From Rubrivivax sp. (lineage in GTDB: Bacteria; Pseudomonadota; Gammaproteobacteria; Burkholderiales; Burkholderiaceae_C), in contig JAIXSE010000036.1 of the NCBI GenBank assembly GCA_027484825.1, positions 92,914-156,913 on the forward strand: a stretch of 64,000 bases of DNA. The letters are read 5' to 3'. The notes below the pieces were generated by a model. That model ran no database searches. It had not been told where the DNA came from and saw only the letters and a program-made list of their open reading frames with translations. Position 1 is the first letter of the stretch. The number at the start of each line of letters is the position of its first letter. Shown piece after piece: positions 53,511 through 63,320 of the stretch. The position numbers and the translations under genes are program-made.

Positions 53511-55639
53511 GGGTTGACTCCTTCAGTGACCCCGTCACTGACGCCTTCGCCCACCAGGTGGGCCTGCCGGCCCCGCCGATCCAGTTCCGCCACATGCGAC
53601 CGCGCCACCAGCTCCGCCACCTTGTCCAGAAAGCTGTTCTGCGAGAACTCGCCCTTGATGATGTAGCCGTCCGCGCCCACCGCGACCCCGCGCGCCAGGT
53701 CTTCCGGCGCATTGCGAGAGCTGACCAGCACGGCAGGAAGCTCCCGCAATGCTTCGTCGGCGCGAAGCTGCTCCACGAAGCTGAAGCCATCCATGCCCGG
53801 CGGCATCTCCACATCCACCAGCACCAGGGCATACGCTTGGCGTCGCACCGCTTCCAGCCCGTCTTCGGCCGATGAGGCCATGTGCACCCGATAGCCCGCC
53901 GCCTCCAGAATGCTCTGCTCCAGCATGCGGGTGGTGAGCGAGTCGTCGATGACCAGGATGGTCGCCTGCGGTCGCGCCGCCACGACCGGCAGGGGACGGG
54001 CGCGACGTGCCGCATGGATGAGACCGTCGGGGCTCAGCACGGCCAGTGGCTGCTGGGCCGCATCCAGGGTCAGTCCGGTGACGATCGGGCTGGGCGGCAG
54101 CAGATCCGGCGGCGGGCGCCAGATCACCGTCGAGACGCCGTCCACCGCATCCACGCCCAGCGCCGCGCGCCGCTCGCCGCAGCGCAGCAACACAGCGGTG
54201 GCGGGCGGCTTGGCCGGTGCCGGCTGCGTGGGCATCAGCAATTCAGACAGGCGCACATAGGGCAGCAGGTCTTGGCCCAGCACCAGCTGCTGTCCGTGGA
54301 TTTGCGGCTGCTGCACCACCTGCTCCACCGCCTCCAGCGGCACCCAGGCACACACCCCGCCGGTGAGCACGCCCAGCGCGCGCACGGCTCCCAGGCGCAG
54401 CGGGACGCGCAGCTCCAGCGTCGTGCCCTGGCCCGGCCTGCTGCGAAGGCTCAATTGGCCGCCCAGACGCTCGGCGGTGTCGCGAACGAGGTCCATCCCG
54501 ACACCGCGGCCGGCCAGCGTGTTGACATGACGCGCCGTGCTCAACCCGCCGCGCAGCAGCCGGTCGATCAGCCCTTGGTCATCGAGCTGCGCCGCATTCG
54601 GAACCCCCTTGGCCAGCGCGGTGCGGCGCAGGGCGGCCAGGTCCAGTCCGGCGCCGTCATCCTGGCAGCGCAGATAGATCTGGCGGCCTTCGCGGACCAC
54701 GTGCAGGTCGATCCGGCCCGCAGCGGGTTTGCCGGCCGCGAGTCGCTCATCCGGGGTCTCGATGCCGTGGGCCACCGCATTGCGGATGATCTGCACCAGC
54801 GCAGCCAGCGCCGCATTGAGCACGCCCGCTTCCAGCTTCACATCACCGCCGCTGCCGTGGAATTGCACCTGCTTGCCCAGGGTTCGCGCCGCGTCACGCG
54901 CGGCGCGCTGCAGCGGGCCGAAGAGCACCGAGGCCGGCGCCAGACGCAACTGCTCCGCATGGTCGCGCGCCTGCAGCAGTTCGCGTTCCAGCTGGCGTCC
55001 ACCGCGCTCCAGATGCTCTTCGATGCGCAGCAGACGGGTGCTCAGGTCCTCCGGAGCCAGCGGCAGCGCTTCGCGCAGGTGGGTCAGCTCGGTCGCCAGG
55101 CGCTGAAGGGTGACGACATGGGTGAGGGTCTCGGCCAGGCTGTCGCTCAGGGTGTCCACCTCCCGGGTGGCCAGCTGAGGGATCTCCATGATCGGCAGGG
55201 GCAGCGCGTCGACGTCGGGCGGGACGAGGGACGCTGCGCTGGAGTCGGTCGCGCCCGGCGTCAGCGCCGCAGCAGGGGCTGTATCGGATGCGACGGCAGG
55301 CACCACCGCGGCGGGCGCGGGGTTCGCCAGGGCCGCCACCGCGGCCTGCGCCTCATCGATCAGCACCAGCGTGGCGTCCCCATCGATGCGTGACAGCGCT
55401 TGGCCCGCATCCCGAAGCGGCGTGAGCAGATCTTCGATGGCATGGGCCAGAGCGGCAATGTCGGGCAAGCGCACCACGCTGGCCGCGCCCTTGAGCGTAT
55501 GGGCCAGCCGCAGCAGGCGGCTTGGCAGGGCGGCCTGTGCGTCGGGGTCCGCGTTCTCTGCCGCCAGCAGGGCATCGCTCATCTGCGTCAGCAGGTCGCG
55601 TGCCTCGACGCGGAAATAGCGGTAGGGGTCCTTGGCCAC
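53507..55639 (-). CDS. CheA-type hybrid kinase with C-terminal receiver (WspE-like)
   Basis: The 710-residue protein has an Hpt domain (phospho-His47 in LAHTLKGAASVVR), a helical linker, a CheA-type ATP-binding domain (NAVAHGIETPDERLAAGKP; TLAGRGVGMDLVRDTAERLGG), a CheW-like domain (GVLTGGVCAWVPLEAVEQVV) and a C-terminal receiver (VIDDSLTTRML; phospho-Asp in LVLVDVEMPPGMDG). This Hpt-HATPase-CheW-REC order is that of WspE. It should phosphorylate CheB and the downstream receivers. Confidence 0.94.
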   Translation of the reverse strand: MAKDPYRYFRVEARDLLTQMSDALLAAENADPDAQAALPSRLLRLAHTLKGAASVVRLPDIAALAHAIEDLLTPLRDAGQALSRIDGDATLVLIDEAQAAVAALANPAPAAVVPAVASDTAPAAALTPGATDSSAASLVPPDVDALPLPIMEIPQLATREVDTLSDSLAETLTHVVTLQRLATELTHLREALPLAPEDLSTRLLRIEEHLERGGRQLERELLQARDHAEQLRLAPASVLFGPLQRAARDAARTLGKQVQFHGSGGDVKLEAGVLNAALAALVQIIRNAVAHGIETPDERLAAGKPAAGRIDLHVVREGRQIYLRCQDDGAGLDLAALRRTALAKGVPNAAQLDDQGLIDRLLRGGLSTARHVNTLAGRGVGMDLVRDTAERLGGQLSLRSRPGQGTTLELRVPLRLGAVRALGVLTGGVCAWVPLEAVEQVVQQPQIHGQQLVLGQDLLPYVRLSELLMPTQPAPAKPPATAVLLRCGERRAALGVDAVDGVSTVIWRPPPDLLPPSPIVTGLTLDAAQQPLAVLSPDGLIHAARRARPLPVVAARPQATILVIDDSLTTRMLEQSILEAAGYRVHMASSAEDGLEAVRRQAYALVLVDVEMPPGMDGFSFVEQLRADEALRELPAVLVSSRNAPEDLARGVAVGADGYIIKGEFSQNSFLDKVAELVARSHVAELDRRGRQAHLVGEGVSDGVTEGVNP

Positions 55640-55664
55640 GCTGGCGTCTCCGCTGCCCGCCGCT

Positions 55665-57128
55665 TCAGGCGGCCGGCTGCGCCTGGACCAGGCTCAGCAG
55701 CTGACGGGAGGTCTGGGCCAGCTCGGTGGCCGTCTGCGAGGTCTGGCCGGAACTGGTCTCCGTCTCCCGCGAGGCCTGGGCGGTATTGCTCAGCGCAATG
55801 TTGAGCTGCTCCACCGCCGTCGCCTGCTGCTTGGTGGACAGCTCGATCTCCCGCGCCGATTCGGTGGTGGTCACCACCTGGCCGGCAATGCGGGCAAAGG
55901 TCGAGGCCACGTCGTCAAACTGGCGGGCGCCGGCATCCACCGCCTTGGAGCCGGCTTCGGTGGCCATCACGGTCGTGTTCACCGCGCCGCGCATGTCGTC
56001 GATCTGCAGGCGGATCTCCTTGGTGGAGGCGGTCATGCGGTCGGCCAGCTTGCGGATCTCGTCCGCCACCACGCCAAACCGCCGGCCCGCATCGCCGGCC
56101 ACGGTCGCCTCGATGGTGGCGTTGATGGCCAGGATGTTGGTCTGCTCGGCCAGCTCGCTCACCAGGTCCAGCACCACGCCGATGCGCTGGGACTTCTGGC
56201 CCAGGTCCAGCATGTGGCCCACCACCTGGTCGATCTGGCGGCGCATGGCGGCGATGGTGTCGCGCGCGCCCTGCAAGGTGCCTTCACCGCCGCGCGCATA
56301 GGTGGCCGTCTGCTCGGCGATCTGCACCACCCGCTGCGCGCTGTCGGCAATCTGGCGGGAGGTGGCCAGCAATTCAGAGATGGTGGTGGAGATCTCGGTC
56401 ATCGAGGTGGCGGTCTCCCGCGCACCGGCGGCCTGCTGGTTGGCCGCGGCCTGCAGCTCCGCCGCGGACCGCTGCACATGGCGCACCGCCGCGCCCACCT
56501 GGCCGGACAGTGCACGGTTGAGCACGTACCCCGCGCCCAGCACCAGCAGCAGGCCGGCCAGGGTGCCGCCGACAATGGCGGTGCGCACCAGGCTGGCCGT
56601 GGCCTCCACATCGGCCGCGCGCTGGCGCAGTACTTCCTCTTCCGCGTTTTCCATCTGGTCGATGACGGCTCGCAGGTCATCCATGCGCCGCTTGCCTTCG
56701 CCGGTGCGGATCACCTTGAGGGCGGCTTCCATGGTGGAGTTCTTGCGGATCTCGATCCGGTCCTTGTGCAGGTTCATCAGGTTCTCGATCATGATCGCGG
56801 CCTGATTGAGACGGGTCTGCTGAGCCGGGTTGTCGCGGATCAGCGGTCGCAATTCCGCCAGCAGGCGGGGGATGTCCGTCATCGCTGTCCGGTAGGGGTC
56901 GAGATAAGCCTCGTCGGCCGTCAGCATGAAGCCGCGCTGGGCGGTCTCCGCGTCTTTCATGGCGCTCATCAGCGCGGCAATGTGGGCCTGCGCCTGATGG
57001 GTGCGGGAGACCTGGTAGCTGGTGCCCGTGAGGGTATCGATGCCGCGGTAGGACATCGCCCCGATGATCAGCAGCAATGAGAACGACAGGCTGAACCCGA
57101 TGGTCAGCTTCCGGCCAAACGTCCACAT
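55665..57128 (-). CDS. CHASE3-containing methyl-accepting chemotaxis protein (WspA-like)
   Basis: The 487-residue receptor has TM1 (about 10-30), a periplasmic CHASE3 domain (33-180; [20 protein letters not shown]), TM2 (about 187-208) and a cytoplasmic signalling domain. The hairpin tip reads [20 protein letters not shown] then [17 protein letters not shown], close to the consensus but with Ile/Thr replacements. CHASE3 with this tip is usual in surface-sensing or alternative-function chemosensory systems rather than flagellar ones. It lies 17 bases after the second CheW gene. Confidence 0.93.
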   Translation of the reverse strand: MWTFGRKLTIGFSLSFSLLLIIGAMSYRGIDTLTGTSYQVSRTHQAQAHIAALMSAMKDAETAQRGFMLTADEAYLDPYRTAMTDIPRLLAELRPLIRDNPAQQTRLNQAAIMIENLMNLHKDRIEIRKNSTMEAALKVIRTGEGKRRMDDLRAVIDQMENAEEEVLRQRAADVEATASLVRTAIVGGTLAGLLLVLGAGYVLNRALSGQVGAAVRHVQRSAAELQAAANQQAAGARETATSMTEISTTISELLATSRQIADSAQRVVQIAEQTATYARGGEGTLQGARDTIAAMRRQIDQVVGHMLDLGQKSQRIGVVLDLVSELAEQTNILAINATIEATVAGDAGRRFGVVADEIRKLADRMTASTKEIRLQIDDMRGAVNTTVMATEAGSKAVDAGARQFDDVASTFARIAGQVVTTTESAREIELSTKQQATAVEQLNIALSNTAQASRETETSSGQTSQTATELAQTSRQLLSLVQAQPAA

Positions 57129-57145
57129 GGTCTCTCCTCCTTGAA

Positions 57146-57709
57146 TCAGGCCGTGGTCGTTGCCACGGGTTCGACGCTCTTCTGGGCGGCAAGACTTGCC
57201 GTCAATCGTTCGACCAGCGGTCCCAGCGCAATCAGCGGGCGCAGTTCACCGTTGCAGCGCAAGGTCCAGTTGCCGACGCCATCACGGGTGTCCGCCTGCT
57301 GCAGCCGGTCCTGCGGCGGAAGTCGCCACTGGCCGTCAAAGCTCTCCACCGCCACGGCCACCGGCGCCGACCGCAGGATGGCCCACCAGCGCGCACGGCT
57401 GCCGACGCCACCTCCCAGCAAGGCCCGCAAGTCATACAGCGGCAGGGCCTGTCCCCGGTGGCCGATCAGTCCCAGCAGGGCAGGGACGTCGGCCGGATAA
57501 GGGGCAGGCGTCTGCGCAGGCAGCAGTCCAGCAAGTTCGTCCAGCGACAACGCGAAGGGCTCCCCGGCAATCCGGATGCCCAGCACATTCCAGGCGTCGC
57601 CCCAGCCGTCGAGGATGCGCGGGTCGGCGAAGGACTGGTCAAAGGACTCCCGCCACGCTTGCAACTGGGCCAGCAGCGCATCGGTGGTGGACTGTGAGGT
57701 CGGGCTCAT
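57146..57709 (-). CDS. CheW-type coupling protein
   Basis: The 187-residue protein has a CheW fold: [20 protein letters not shown], then [20 protein letters not shown] (the conserved loop with G-x-R-G), with a divergent C-terminal half. It overlaps the CheR stop by 4 bases (57706-57709). It links the MCP to the CheA, like WspB or WspD. Confidence 0.9.
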   Translation of the reverse strand: MSPTSQSTTDALLAQLQAWRESFDQSFADPRILDGWGDAWNVLGIRIAGEPFALSLDELAGLLPAQTPAPYPADVPALLGLIGHRGQALPLYDLRALLGGGVGSRARWWAILRSAPVAVAVESFDGQWRLPPQDRLQQADTRDGVGNWTLRCNGELRPLIALGPLVERLTASLAAQKSVEPVATTTA

Positions 57710-59172
57710 CGGAAGTCTCCCGGGTCATGGGTGCAGAGCTTGCGCAGGGCGTCGCGCTCGAAGCCGCCGCCGAATCGGCGCAGGCGGTCCGCGCTTTCGC
57801 TGTCCAGCAGTTCAAGGGCGCGGCGCAGTTCGCGGCGGGCGGCCACGGGTTCACCGCGTCGGCGGGCCAGCAGGCCCAGGCGTAGGTGCGGCATGGCAAA
57901 GCCAGCATCCTTGGCTGCGGCGCGCTGGTGGTGCCATTCGGCGGCGGGCAGTTCGCCGCGCTCTTCCAGCGCCAGGGCCTGGATGTAGAGCACGTCGGCC
58001 TGCAGGGGGGCCGAGTCGGGGTGGGTCAACAGGCGGGCGCAGATGCGCAGGCCTTCATTCAATTGGCCGGTCTCGACCAATTGAAGCGCTCGGTCGAGCT
58101 GCTGCCTGGCGGCTGCGGGGGAGGGCGGGTCCAGCGATTCGTCCAGCGTGGGCCATACGGTGGGCGTGGCATCCGCCAGGGCGCCAAAGACCGAGTCCGG
58201 TCGTGGCGACGCCCTAGCCTCCATTCGGGAAACGGCCCCCGGGGAGGCCGCTGGTGTTGCTGGCGGGTCCCGGGTCTGCGCGGCCACGGGAAACGGCCAG
58301 GCGGACGCCCCTGGTTCCACATCTTCCCGACGCTGGTAGAAGAAGCAACCCTCGCCCTGTTGCAGCACCAGTTGATCGGTCAGGCTGTGCAGCGTTTCGG
58401 CATGACCCAGAAACAGCGCGCCGCCTGGGCCCAGCGCAGTGGCCAAGTGCTGCACCGCCTGCCGCAGCGACGGCCCATCCAGATACATCAGCATGTTGCG
58501 GCAGAAGATGATGTCGAAGCGGCCCACCGTCCAGAAGGCCGGGTCCGGCATCGCGATCTGGCGCTGGTGAAACTGCACCCGGCGCCGCAGGCTCGCCAGC
58601 GGCGTCCAGCCAGACGGCGTCTCCCGAAACCACAGGTCGCGCCACGCCGGGGGTGTCGCGCGCAGGCTCCAGGCGTTGTAGTGCGCCTGCTCTGCCCGCT
58701 GGAGGGCGGCGGGGTTGACGTCGAAGGCGGTGATGTCCCAGTCCACGCCGCCCGGGCCCAGCACCGACCGCATCAGGGTCATGGCCAGGGTGTAGGCCTC
58801 TTCGCCGCTGGCGCAGCCGGCACACAAGGCCCGCAGACGGCGCGGTGCCGGATGGCGTTTCACCCAGCGCGGCAGCACCCCCGTGCGCAGGGCATCGAGC
58901 TGTTCGGCGTGGCGGAAGAAATAGGTTTCGCCGACGGTCAGGGCGGCGGCCAGGGCGTCTTTGTCGGCCTGGCTGGTGAAGCGTTCCATCCGGGTCAGCC
59001 AGGCCACCGGCGCCTCGGGACCGGCCAGACGGCGCAGCGTCTCGCGCAGGCGGTCGTCCTGGCTGGGGTCCAGCAGCAGGCCGAGGTGGCGCGCGACCAA
59101 GGCGCGCAGGCGTTCCAGCAGTCCGAAGGCTTCCTCGCCTTCCAGCAGCACCGGGAGCGCCTGCCGCGTCAT
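57706..59172 (-). CDS. CheR-type MCP methyltransferase with C-terminal TPR region (WspC-like)
   Basis: The 488-residue protein has an N-terminal CheR helical domain (about 15-75), a SAM-binding domain with RALCAGCASGEEAYTLAMTL (motif I) and FDIIFCRNMLMYLD (motif IV), a disordered linker, and a TPR-type C-terminus (about 360-470). CheR-TPR fusion is characteristic of Wsp-like systems. It methylates the CHASE3 receptor. Confidence 0.94.
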   Translation of the reverse strand: MTRQALPVLLEGEEAFGLLERLRALVARHLGLLLDPSQDDRLRETLRRLAGPEAPVAWLTRMERFTSQADKDALAAALTVGETYFFRHAEQLDALRTGVLPRWVKRHPAPRRLRALCAGCASGEEAYTLAMTLMRSVLGPGGVDWDITAFDVNPAALQRAEQAHYNAWSLRATPPAWRDLWFRETPSGWTPLASLRRRVQFHQRQIAMPDPAFWTVGRFDIIFCRNMLMYLDGPSLRQAVQHLATALGPGGALFLGHAETLHSLTDQLVLQQGEGCFFYQRREDVEPGASAWPFPVAAQTRDPPATPAASPGAVSRMEARASPRPDSVFGALADATPTVWPTLDESLDPPSPAAARQQLDRALQLVETGQLNEGLRICARLLTHPDSAPLQADVLYIQALALEERGELPAAEWHHQRAAAKDAGFAMPHLRLGLLARRRGEPVAARRELRRALELLDSESADRLRRFGGGFERDALRKLCTHDPGDFR

Positions 59173-59762
59173 GCGGCGGTCTCCTCGCCGCTGGCGGCTG
59201 GGCGAGGCGGCGCTTCGTGCCCATTGACCGGGCCCGGCGCAGCGTCGTCATCACCGCCCTGAACGTCCTGAACGCCCTGAACGCCCTGAACGCCCGGGGG
59301 CGATGCCGGGTCCTCCCCAGCGAGCGCGGCCAGTCCCGGCGGCGGCATCAGGCGCCCCGGATCCAGCAGTGCCACCAGGGCGTCACTCAATGTGGCCAGC
59401 CCGTCCAGGGGCGCATGGTCCCCATTGCGCAGCAGCGGCGGCAGGGCTTCCAGCGCAGCGGCGCTGAGCGGCTGCACGCCGATGACCTCGGTCACGGCCA
59501 GTGCCGCCGCCTCGCCCTGATGGTGCACCACCACCAGGCGGTCAACCGGCACCTCGCCCAGCCCCACTGCGCCCGCCACATCCACCACCGGCAACCAGCG
59601 GCCGCGCACGCGGGCCAAGCCGGGGACATGGTCCACCGGCGCCATCAGCGTGCGCAGCGGCCGGGGCCGCAGGATTTCGTCCACGCCGTCCAGCGGCCAG
59701 GCGCACAGGCGCGCGCCGACGCGGCAGACCAGGACCGCCTTGTCTTCCCGGGATCCCTGCAT
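59169..59762 (-). CDS. CheW-type coupling protein with disordered repeat tail
   Basis: The 197-residue protein begins at ATG 59762, with GGAGG six bases upstream; an earlier start at 59810 is rejected. The CheW domain is seen in VGARLCAWPLDGVDEILRP and HVPGLARVRGRWLPVVDVAG. The C-terminal 50 residues are low-complexity (GVQGVQGVQDVQ) and come from a 9-base tandem repeat. It is the first gene of the operon and its stop overlaps the CheR start. Confidence 0.9.
   Translation of the reverse strand: MQGSREDKAVLVCRVGARLCAWPLDGVDEILRPRPLRTLMAPVDHVPGLARVRGRWLPVVDVAGAVGLGEVPVDRLVVVHHQGEAAALAVTEVIGVQPLSAAALEALPPLLRNGDHAPLDGLATLSDALVALLDPGRLMPPPGLAALAGEDPASPPGVQGVQGVQDVQGGDDDAAPGPVNGHEAPPRPAASGEETAA
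59258..59293 (-). repeat. Four 9-base tandem repeats in the CheW tail
   Basis: CCTGAACGT followed by three copies of CCTGAACGC, giving the V-Q-G units of the C-terminal tail on the minus strand. Unit length keeps the frame. Confidence 0.85.
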
Positions 59763-60065
59763 GCGGGACCTCCGGTCAGTCCATGTGCCGTTCAGGACGG
59801 TGGCGAGCACCGGCGTCGGACGAGGGACGGTGATTCCAGGACGTCAGCATTGTTATGGCTCCCTGTGATGAACGTGCCGCAGAACGCGGACCGGCGCTGT
59901 GCACCAGACCCGGGCAAGACCTGCGGATGTCCTGGCCCTGAGTCTATGCCAGCATGCGGCGGACCTGCTCAGGGGGCTTTCTGGCCGCCTCGGCTTGGAT
60001 TTTTAGGCCCGCCCCACTAAAAAAGCGGGGGGAAGGATTGCGCACGGGGCCCGGAAGTCTGCAAA
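59763..60065. other. Divergent intergenic region between the chemosensory operon and the TetR gene
   Basis: This stretch should hold the promoter of the eight-gene chemosensory operon (minus). No clear -35/-10 was picked. A CCCGC...GCGGG inverted repeat with an A run in its loop lies near 60010-60030. No gene seen. Confidence 0.4.
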
Positions 60066-60087
60066 ATAGAACGACCGTTCGTTTTAT
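60066..60087. promoter_or_regulatory. TetR-type operator
   Basis: Half-sites ATAGAACGA (60066-60074) and TCGTTTTAT (60079-60087) flank CCGT; they are inverted repeats with one mismatch in nine. The site is 13 bases before the GTG of the TetR gene, so autoregulation is likely. The AACGA-N4-TCGTT core resembles sites of TetR regulators of fatty-acid genes. Confidence 0.75.
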
Positions 60088-60100
60088 TATTTGGGCAACC

Positions 60101-60862
60101 GTGTCCTCCACCTCCGTCACCCGCCAAAAGCCTGCCGCTGCCAGCGCCGCACCCCGCCGGGGCGCCCGCTCGCTGCAAAAAGGCCAGCAGACCCGTGCCG
60201 CCATCCTGGACGCGGCCCTGGGTCTGGCGTCGCACATGGGTCTGGAGGGCTTGTCCATCGGCGCCCTGGCAGACGTCACCAAGATGAGCAAGTCGGGCGT
60301 GTTTGCCCACTTCGGCTCGCGGGAAGAGCTGCAGATTGCGGTGGTGCGTGAATACCACGCCAAGTTTGAAGAGGAAGTCTTCTTCACCGCCATCCGCGAG
60401 CCGCGCGGCCTGCCCCGCCTGCGCGCCCTGTTCGAGCGCTGGGTGCACCGGGTGTCCATTGAAGTGGACTCCGGCTGCATCTACATCAGCGGCGCCGTTG
60501 AATTCGACGACCGGCCCGGACCGGTGCGGGACGCGCTGGTCAGCATGGTCAAGGACTGGCATGACGCGCTGCGCAAGGCCATCTTGCTGGCCCAGGACGC
60601 CGGCCATCTGGCGCCCGATGCCGATGCCGACCAGATCCTCTTCGAAATGCACGGCCTGATCCTGTCGCTCCACCACGATGCGCGTTTCCTGCGCAGCCCC
60701 GGCGCCCTGGCCCGGGCCAGCGTGGGCCTGGCCCGCATCGTGGACAGTTTCGCGACTCCCGCCGGACGCGCCGCCGATGTGCAGGCCCGCCAGCGGACCG
60801 CCGAACCCACCGCCCCCTCTCCGGACTCCGCCGACGCGCCTGCCGCGCGACGACGGGCCTGA
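60101..60862 (+). CDS. TetR/AcrR-family transcriptional regulator
   Basis: The 253-residue regulator starts at GTG 60101. Its N-terminal helix-turn-helix is TRAAILDAALGLASHMGLEG and KMSKSGVFAHFGSREELQIAV; the C-terminal ligand domain is TetR_C-like (GCIYISGAVEFDDRPG). An in-frame ATG at 59954 lies before the operator and adds a non-coding-like stretch, so it is rejected. It sits upstream of an acyl-CoA dehydrogenase gene and probably represses these beta-oxidation genes until an acyl-CoA ligand binds (inference). Confidence 0.92.
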   Translation: MSSTSVTRQKPAAASAAPRRGARSLQKGQQTRAAILDAALGLASHMGLEGLSIGALADVTKMSKSGVFAHFGSREELQIAVVREYHAKFEEEVFFTAIREPRGLPRLRALFERWVHRVSIEVDSGCIYISGAVEFDDRPGPVRDALVSMVKDWHDALRKAILLAQDAGHLAPDADADQILFEMHGLILSLHHDARFLRSPGALARASVGLARIVDSFATPAGRAADVQARQRTAEPTAPSPDSADAPAARRRA

Positions 60863-60924
60863 CCCAGACAGCGGCGACCCCGCTTCGTTCTCCACTCACA
60901 AAACCTCGACATCAGGAGTTCCTC

Positions 60925-62715
60925 ATGCCCCAGTACAACCCGCCCCTGCGCGACATGCAGTTCGTTCTGCACGAGCTGCTGCACGTCGCTGACGAACTCA
61001 AGATGCTGCCGGCCCACGCCGAGGTGGATGAGGACACGATCAATGCGGTGCTGGAAGAAGGCGGCAAGTTCGCCGCTGAAGTGATCGCCCCGCTGAACCT
61101 GTCTGGCGACGCCGAAGGGTGCGTGCTGGACAAGACCACCCATGAGGTGAAGGCGCCCAAGGGCTTCAAGGAAGCCTATGCCCAGTATGTGGAAGGCGGC
61201 TGGCCGGCCCTGTCGTGCGACCCGGAATTCGGCGGCCAGGGCCTGCCGGTGGTGATCAACAACGCCTTCTACGAGATGCTGAACTCGGCCAACCAGGCCT
61301 GGACGATGTATCCGGGCCTGAGCCACGGCGCCTACGAGGCCCTGCATGCCCACGGCACGCCCGAGCAGAAGCAGCTGTATCTGCCCAAGCTGACCTCCGG
61401 CGTCTGGACCGGCACGATGTGCCTGACCGAGCCGCATTGCGGCACCGACCTGGGCCTGCTGCGCTCCAAGGCCGAACCCCAGGCCGACGGCACCTACAAG
61501 ATTACCGGCCAGAAGATCTTCATCTCCGCCGGTGAGCACGACCTGGCCGAAAACATCGTCCACCTGGTGCTGGCGCGCCTGCCGGACGCACCGGCCGGCT
61601 CCAAGGGCATCTCGCTGTTCGTCGTGCCCAAGTTCAATGTGAAGGCCGACGGCTCGCTGGGTGAGCGCAACGCCATCTATTGCGGCGGCCTGGAGCACAA
61701 GATGGGCATCCACGGCAATGCCACCGCGCAGATGGTGCTGGACGGCGCCGTGGGCACCATGGTGGGCCAGCCCAACAAGGGCCTGCAGGCCATGTTCGTC
61801 ATGATGAACGCGGCCCGCCTGGGCGTGGGCAACCAGTCCCTGGGCCTGACCGAAGTGGCCTATCAGAATGCCGTGGCCTATGCCAAGGACCGCATCCAGA
61901 TGCGCGCCCTGTCCGGCCCGAAGGCGCCGGACAAGGCGGCCGACCCCATCATCGTGCACCCCGATGTGCGCAAGATGCTGCTGACCGCCCGCGCCTATGC
62001 CGAAGGCGGCCGCGCCCTGACCGGCTATGTGGCCCTGCAACTGGACAAGGCCCTGTCCAGCGATGATGCCGATGAGCGCAAGGCCTGCGAAGACGAAGTC
62101 GCGCTGCTGACGCCCATCATCAAGGCCTTCATCACCGACAACGGCTGGATCGCCACCTCGCACTGCATGCAGGTCTTCGGCGGCCACGGCTTCATCCACG
62201 AATGGGGCATGGAGCAGTTCGTGCGGGACTCCCGCATCAACATGATCTATGAAGGCACCAACACCATCCAGGCACTGGACCTGCTGGGCCGCAAGATCCT
62301 GGCCAACAACGGCGCTGTCCTGAAGAAGTTCGGCAAGAAGATTGCCGAGTTCGTCGAGGAAGAGGGCACCAGCGAGGCCATGCAGGAGTTCATCAACCCG
62401 CTGGCCGACATCGGCGACAAGGTCACCAAGCTGACCACCGAGATCGGCATGAAGGCCTTCCAGAATCCGGACGAAGTCGGCGCCGCCGCCGTGGACTACC
62501 TGCGTGTGGTGGGCCACCTGACCTTCGCCTACATGTGGGCCCGCATGGCTCGCCTGGCCCTGGACAAGAAGGACAGCGGCGATCCGTTCTACACCGCCAA
62601 GCTGTCCACCGCGCGTTTCTACTTCGCCAAGCTGCTGCCGGAAACCGCCGGCCTGATCCGCAGCTGCCGCGCCGGTCTGAGCTCGCTGATGGAAATGGAC
62701 GAAGCCCTGTTCTGA
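60925..62715 (+). CDS. Acyl-CoA dehydrogenase
   Basis: The 596-residue enzyme belongs to the long acyl-CoA dehydrogenase group with a C-terminal extension. Visible parts are the N-terminal helical domain, MCLTEPHCGTDLGLLRSKAE (FAD/substrate loop), FISAGEHDLAENIVHLVLAR and the C-terminal domain with MQVFGGHGFIHEWGMEQFVRD and the EGTNTIQALDLLGRK region that holds the catalytic base. It catalyses the first step of beta-oxidation. CAGGAGTTCCTC before the ATG is a good ribosome-binding site. It is followed by DUF2147 and 3-hydroxyacyl-CoA dehydrogenase genes on the same strand. Confidence 0.95.
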   Translation: MPQYNPPLRDMQFVLHELLHVADELKMLPAHAEVDEDTINAVLEEGGKFAAEVIAPLNLSGDAEGCVLDKTTHEVKAPKGFKEAYAQYVEGGWPALSCDPEFGGQGLPVVINNAFYEMLNSANQAWTMYPGLSHGAYEALHAHGTPEQKQLYLPKLTSGVWTGTMCLTEPHCGTDLGLLRSKAEPQADGTYKITGQKIFISAGEHDLAENIVHLVLARLPDAPAGSKGISLFVVPKFNVKADGSLGERNAIYCGGLEHKMGIHGNATAQMVLDGAVGTMVGQPNKGLQAMFVMMNAARLGVGNQSLGLTEVAYQNAVAYAKDRIQMRALSGPKAPDKAADPIIVHPDVRKMLLTARAYAEGGRALTGYVALQLDKALSSDDADERKACEDEVALLTPIIKAFITDNGWIATSHCMQVFGGHGFIHEWGMEQFVRDSRINMIYEGTNTIQALDLLGRKILANNGAVLKKFGKKIAEFVEEEGTSEAMQEFINPLADIGDKVTKLTTEIGMKAFQNPDEVGAAAVDYLRVVGHLTFAYMWARMARLALDKKDSGDPFYTAKLSTARFYFAKLLPETAGLIRSCRAGLSSLMEMDEALF

Positions 62716-62753
62716 TCGTTCCCCGGGGCTCCCAGCGGATGCCCCCAGCACGC

Positions 62754-62775
62754 GCCCGGGTTTTGACGCCCGGGC
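62754..62775 (+). terminator. Hairpin after the acyl-CoA dehydrogenase gene
   Basis: GCCCGGG (62754-62760) and CCCGGGC (62769-62775) form a 7-bp GC stem. The T run is in the loop, not after it, so strong termination is doubtful; it may only attenuate or stabilise the mRNA. Confidence 0.35.
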
Positions 62776-62820
62776 GTCGTCCGCTCAACATCGCATCCAA
62801 TAAAGCAGGAGAGAGACACG

Positions 62821-63273
62821 ATGAAACCGCTGATCGCGACCGCCATGGCCCTGGGCCTGAGCATGTCCGTCAATGTGGCCCTGGCCCAGAGCAGCTCGCC
62901 GGTCGGCGTCTGGAAGACGATCGACGACGAGACCCGTCAGGAGCGCTCCACCGTTCGCATCAGCGAAGTGGGCGGCGTGCTGGTCGGCAAGATCGAGAAG
63001 ATCAACGACCCGGCCAAGCAGACGGCGGTCTGCGAGGAATGCAGCGACGACCGCAAGGGTCAGCCCATCCTGGGCATGACCATCATCCGCAACGTCAAGA
63101 AAAACACCGGTGACGCCCAGCTGTGGGACGGTGGCGACATCCTCGACCCGGCCAACGGCAAGGTCTACAAGGTGCGGCTGCGCCCGGTGGAAGGCGGCCG
63201 CAAGCTGGAAGTGCGCGGTTTCATCGGCATGCCTTTGTTGGGGCGTACACAGACCTGGGTGAGGGCTGAATAA
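62821..63273 (+). CDS. DUF2147-family exported protein
   Basis: The 150-residue protein has a Sec signal peptide (1-22, ending NVALAQ). It contains the DUF2147 domain: GVWKTIDDETRQERSTVRI, the CEEC cysteine pair, GMTIIRNVKKNTGDAQLWDGG and ILDPANGKVYKVRLRP. It is a periplasmic, small beta-barrel-like protein of unknown role that often lies in fatty-acid or lipid gene clusters in beta-proteobacteria. A CAGGAGAGAGACACG ribosome-binding site precedes the ATG. Confidence 0.93.
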   Translation: MKPLIATAMALGLSMSVNVALAQSSSPVGVWKTIDDETRQERSTVRISEVGGVLVGKIEKINDPAKQTAVCEECSDDRKGQPILGMTIIRNVKKNTGDAQLWDGGDILDPANGKVYKVRLRPVEGGRKLEVRGFIGMPLLGRTQTWVRAE

Positions 63274-63320
63274 GCCCCCCGTAGATTTCATACATCCGAG
63301 TGATGTTCATTGGAGAAACC

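Noticed and set aside
60005..60035. Possible terminator hairpin with an A/T run near the TetR gene
   Set aside because: The A run lies in the loop and not after the stem, and no gene ends there.
60481..62751. Minus-strand open frame of 756 codons opposite the acyl-CoA dehydrogenase
   Set aside because: Shadow frame; the plus-strand enzyme has all family motifs.
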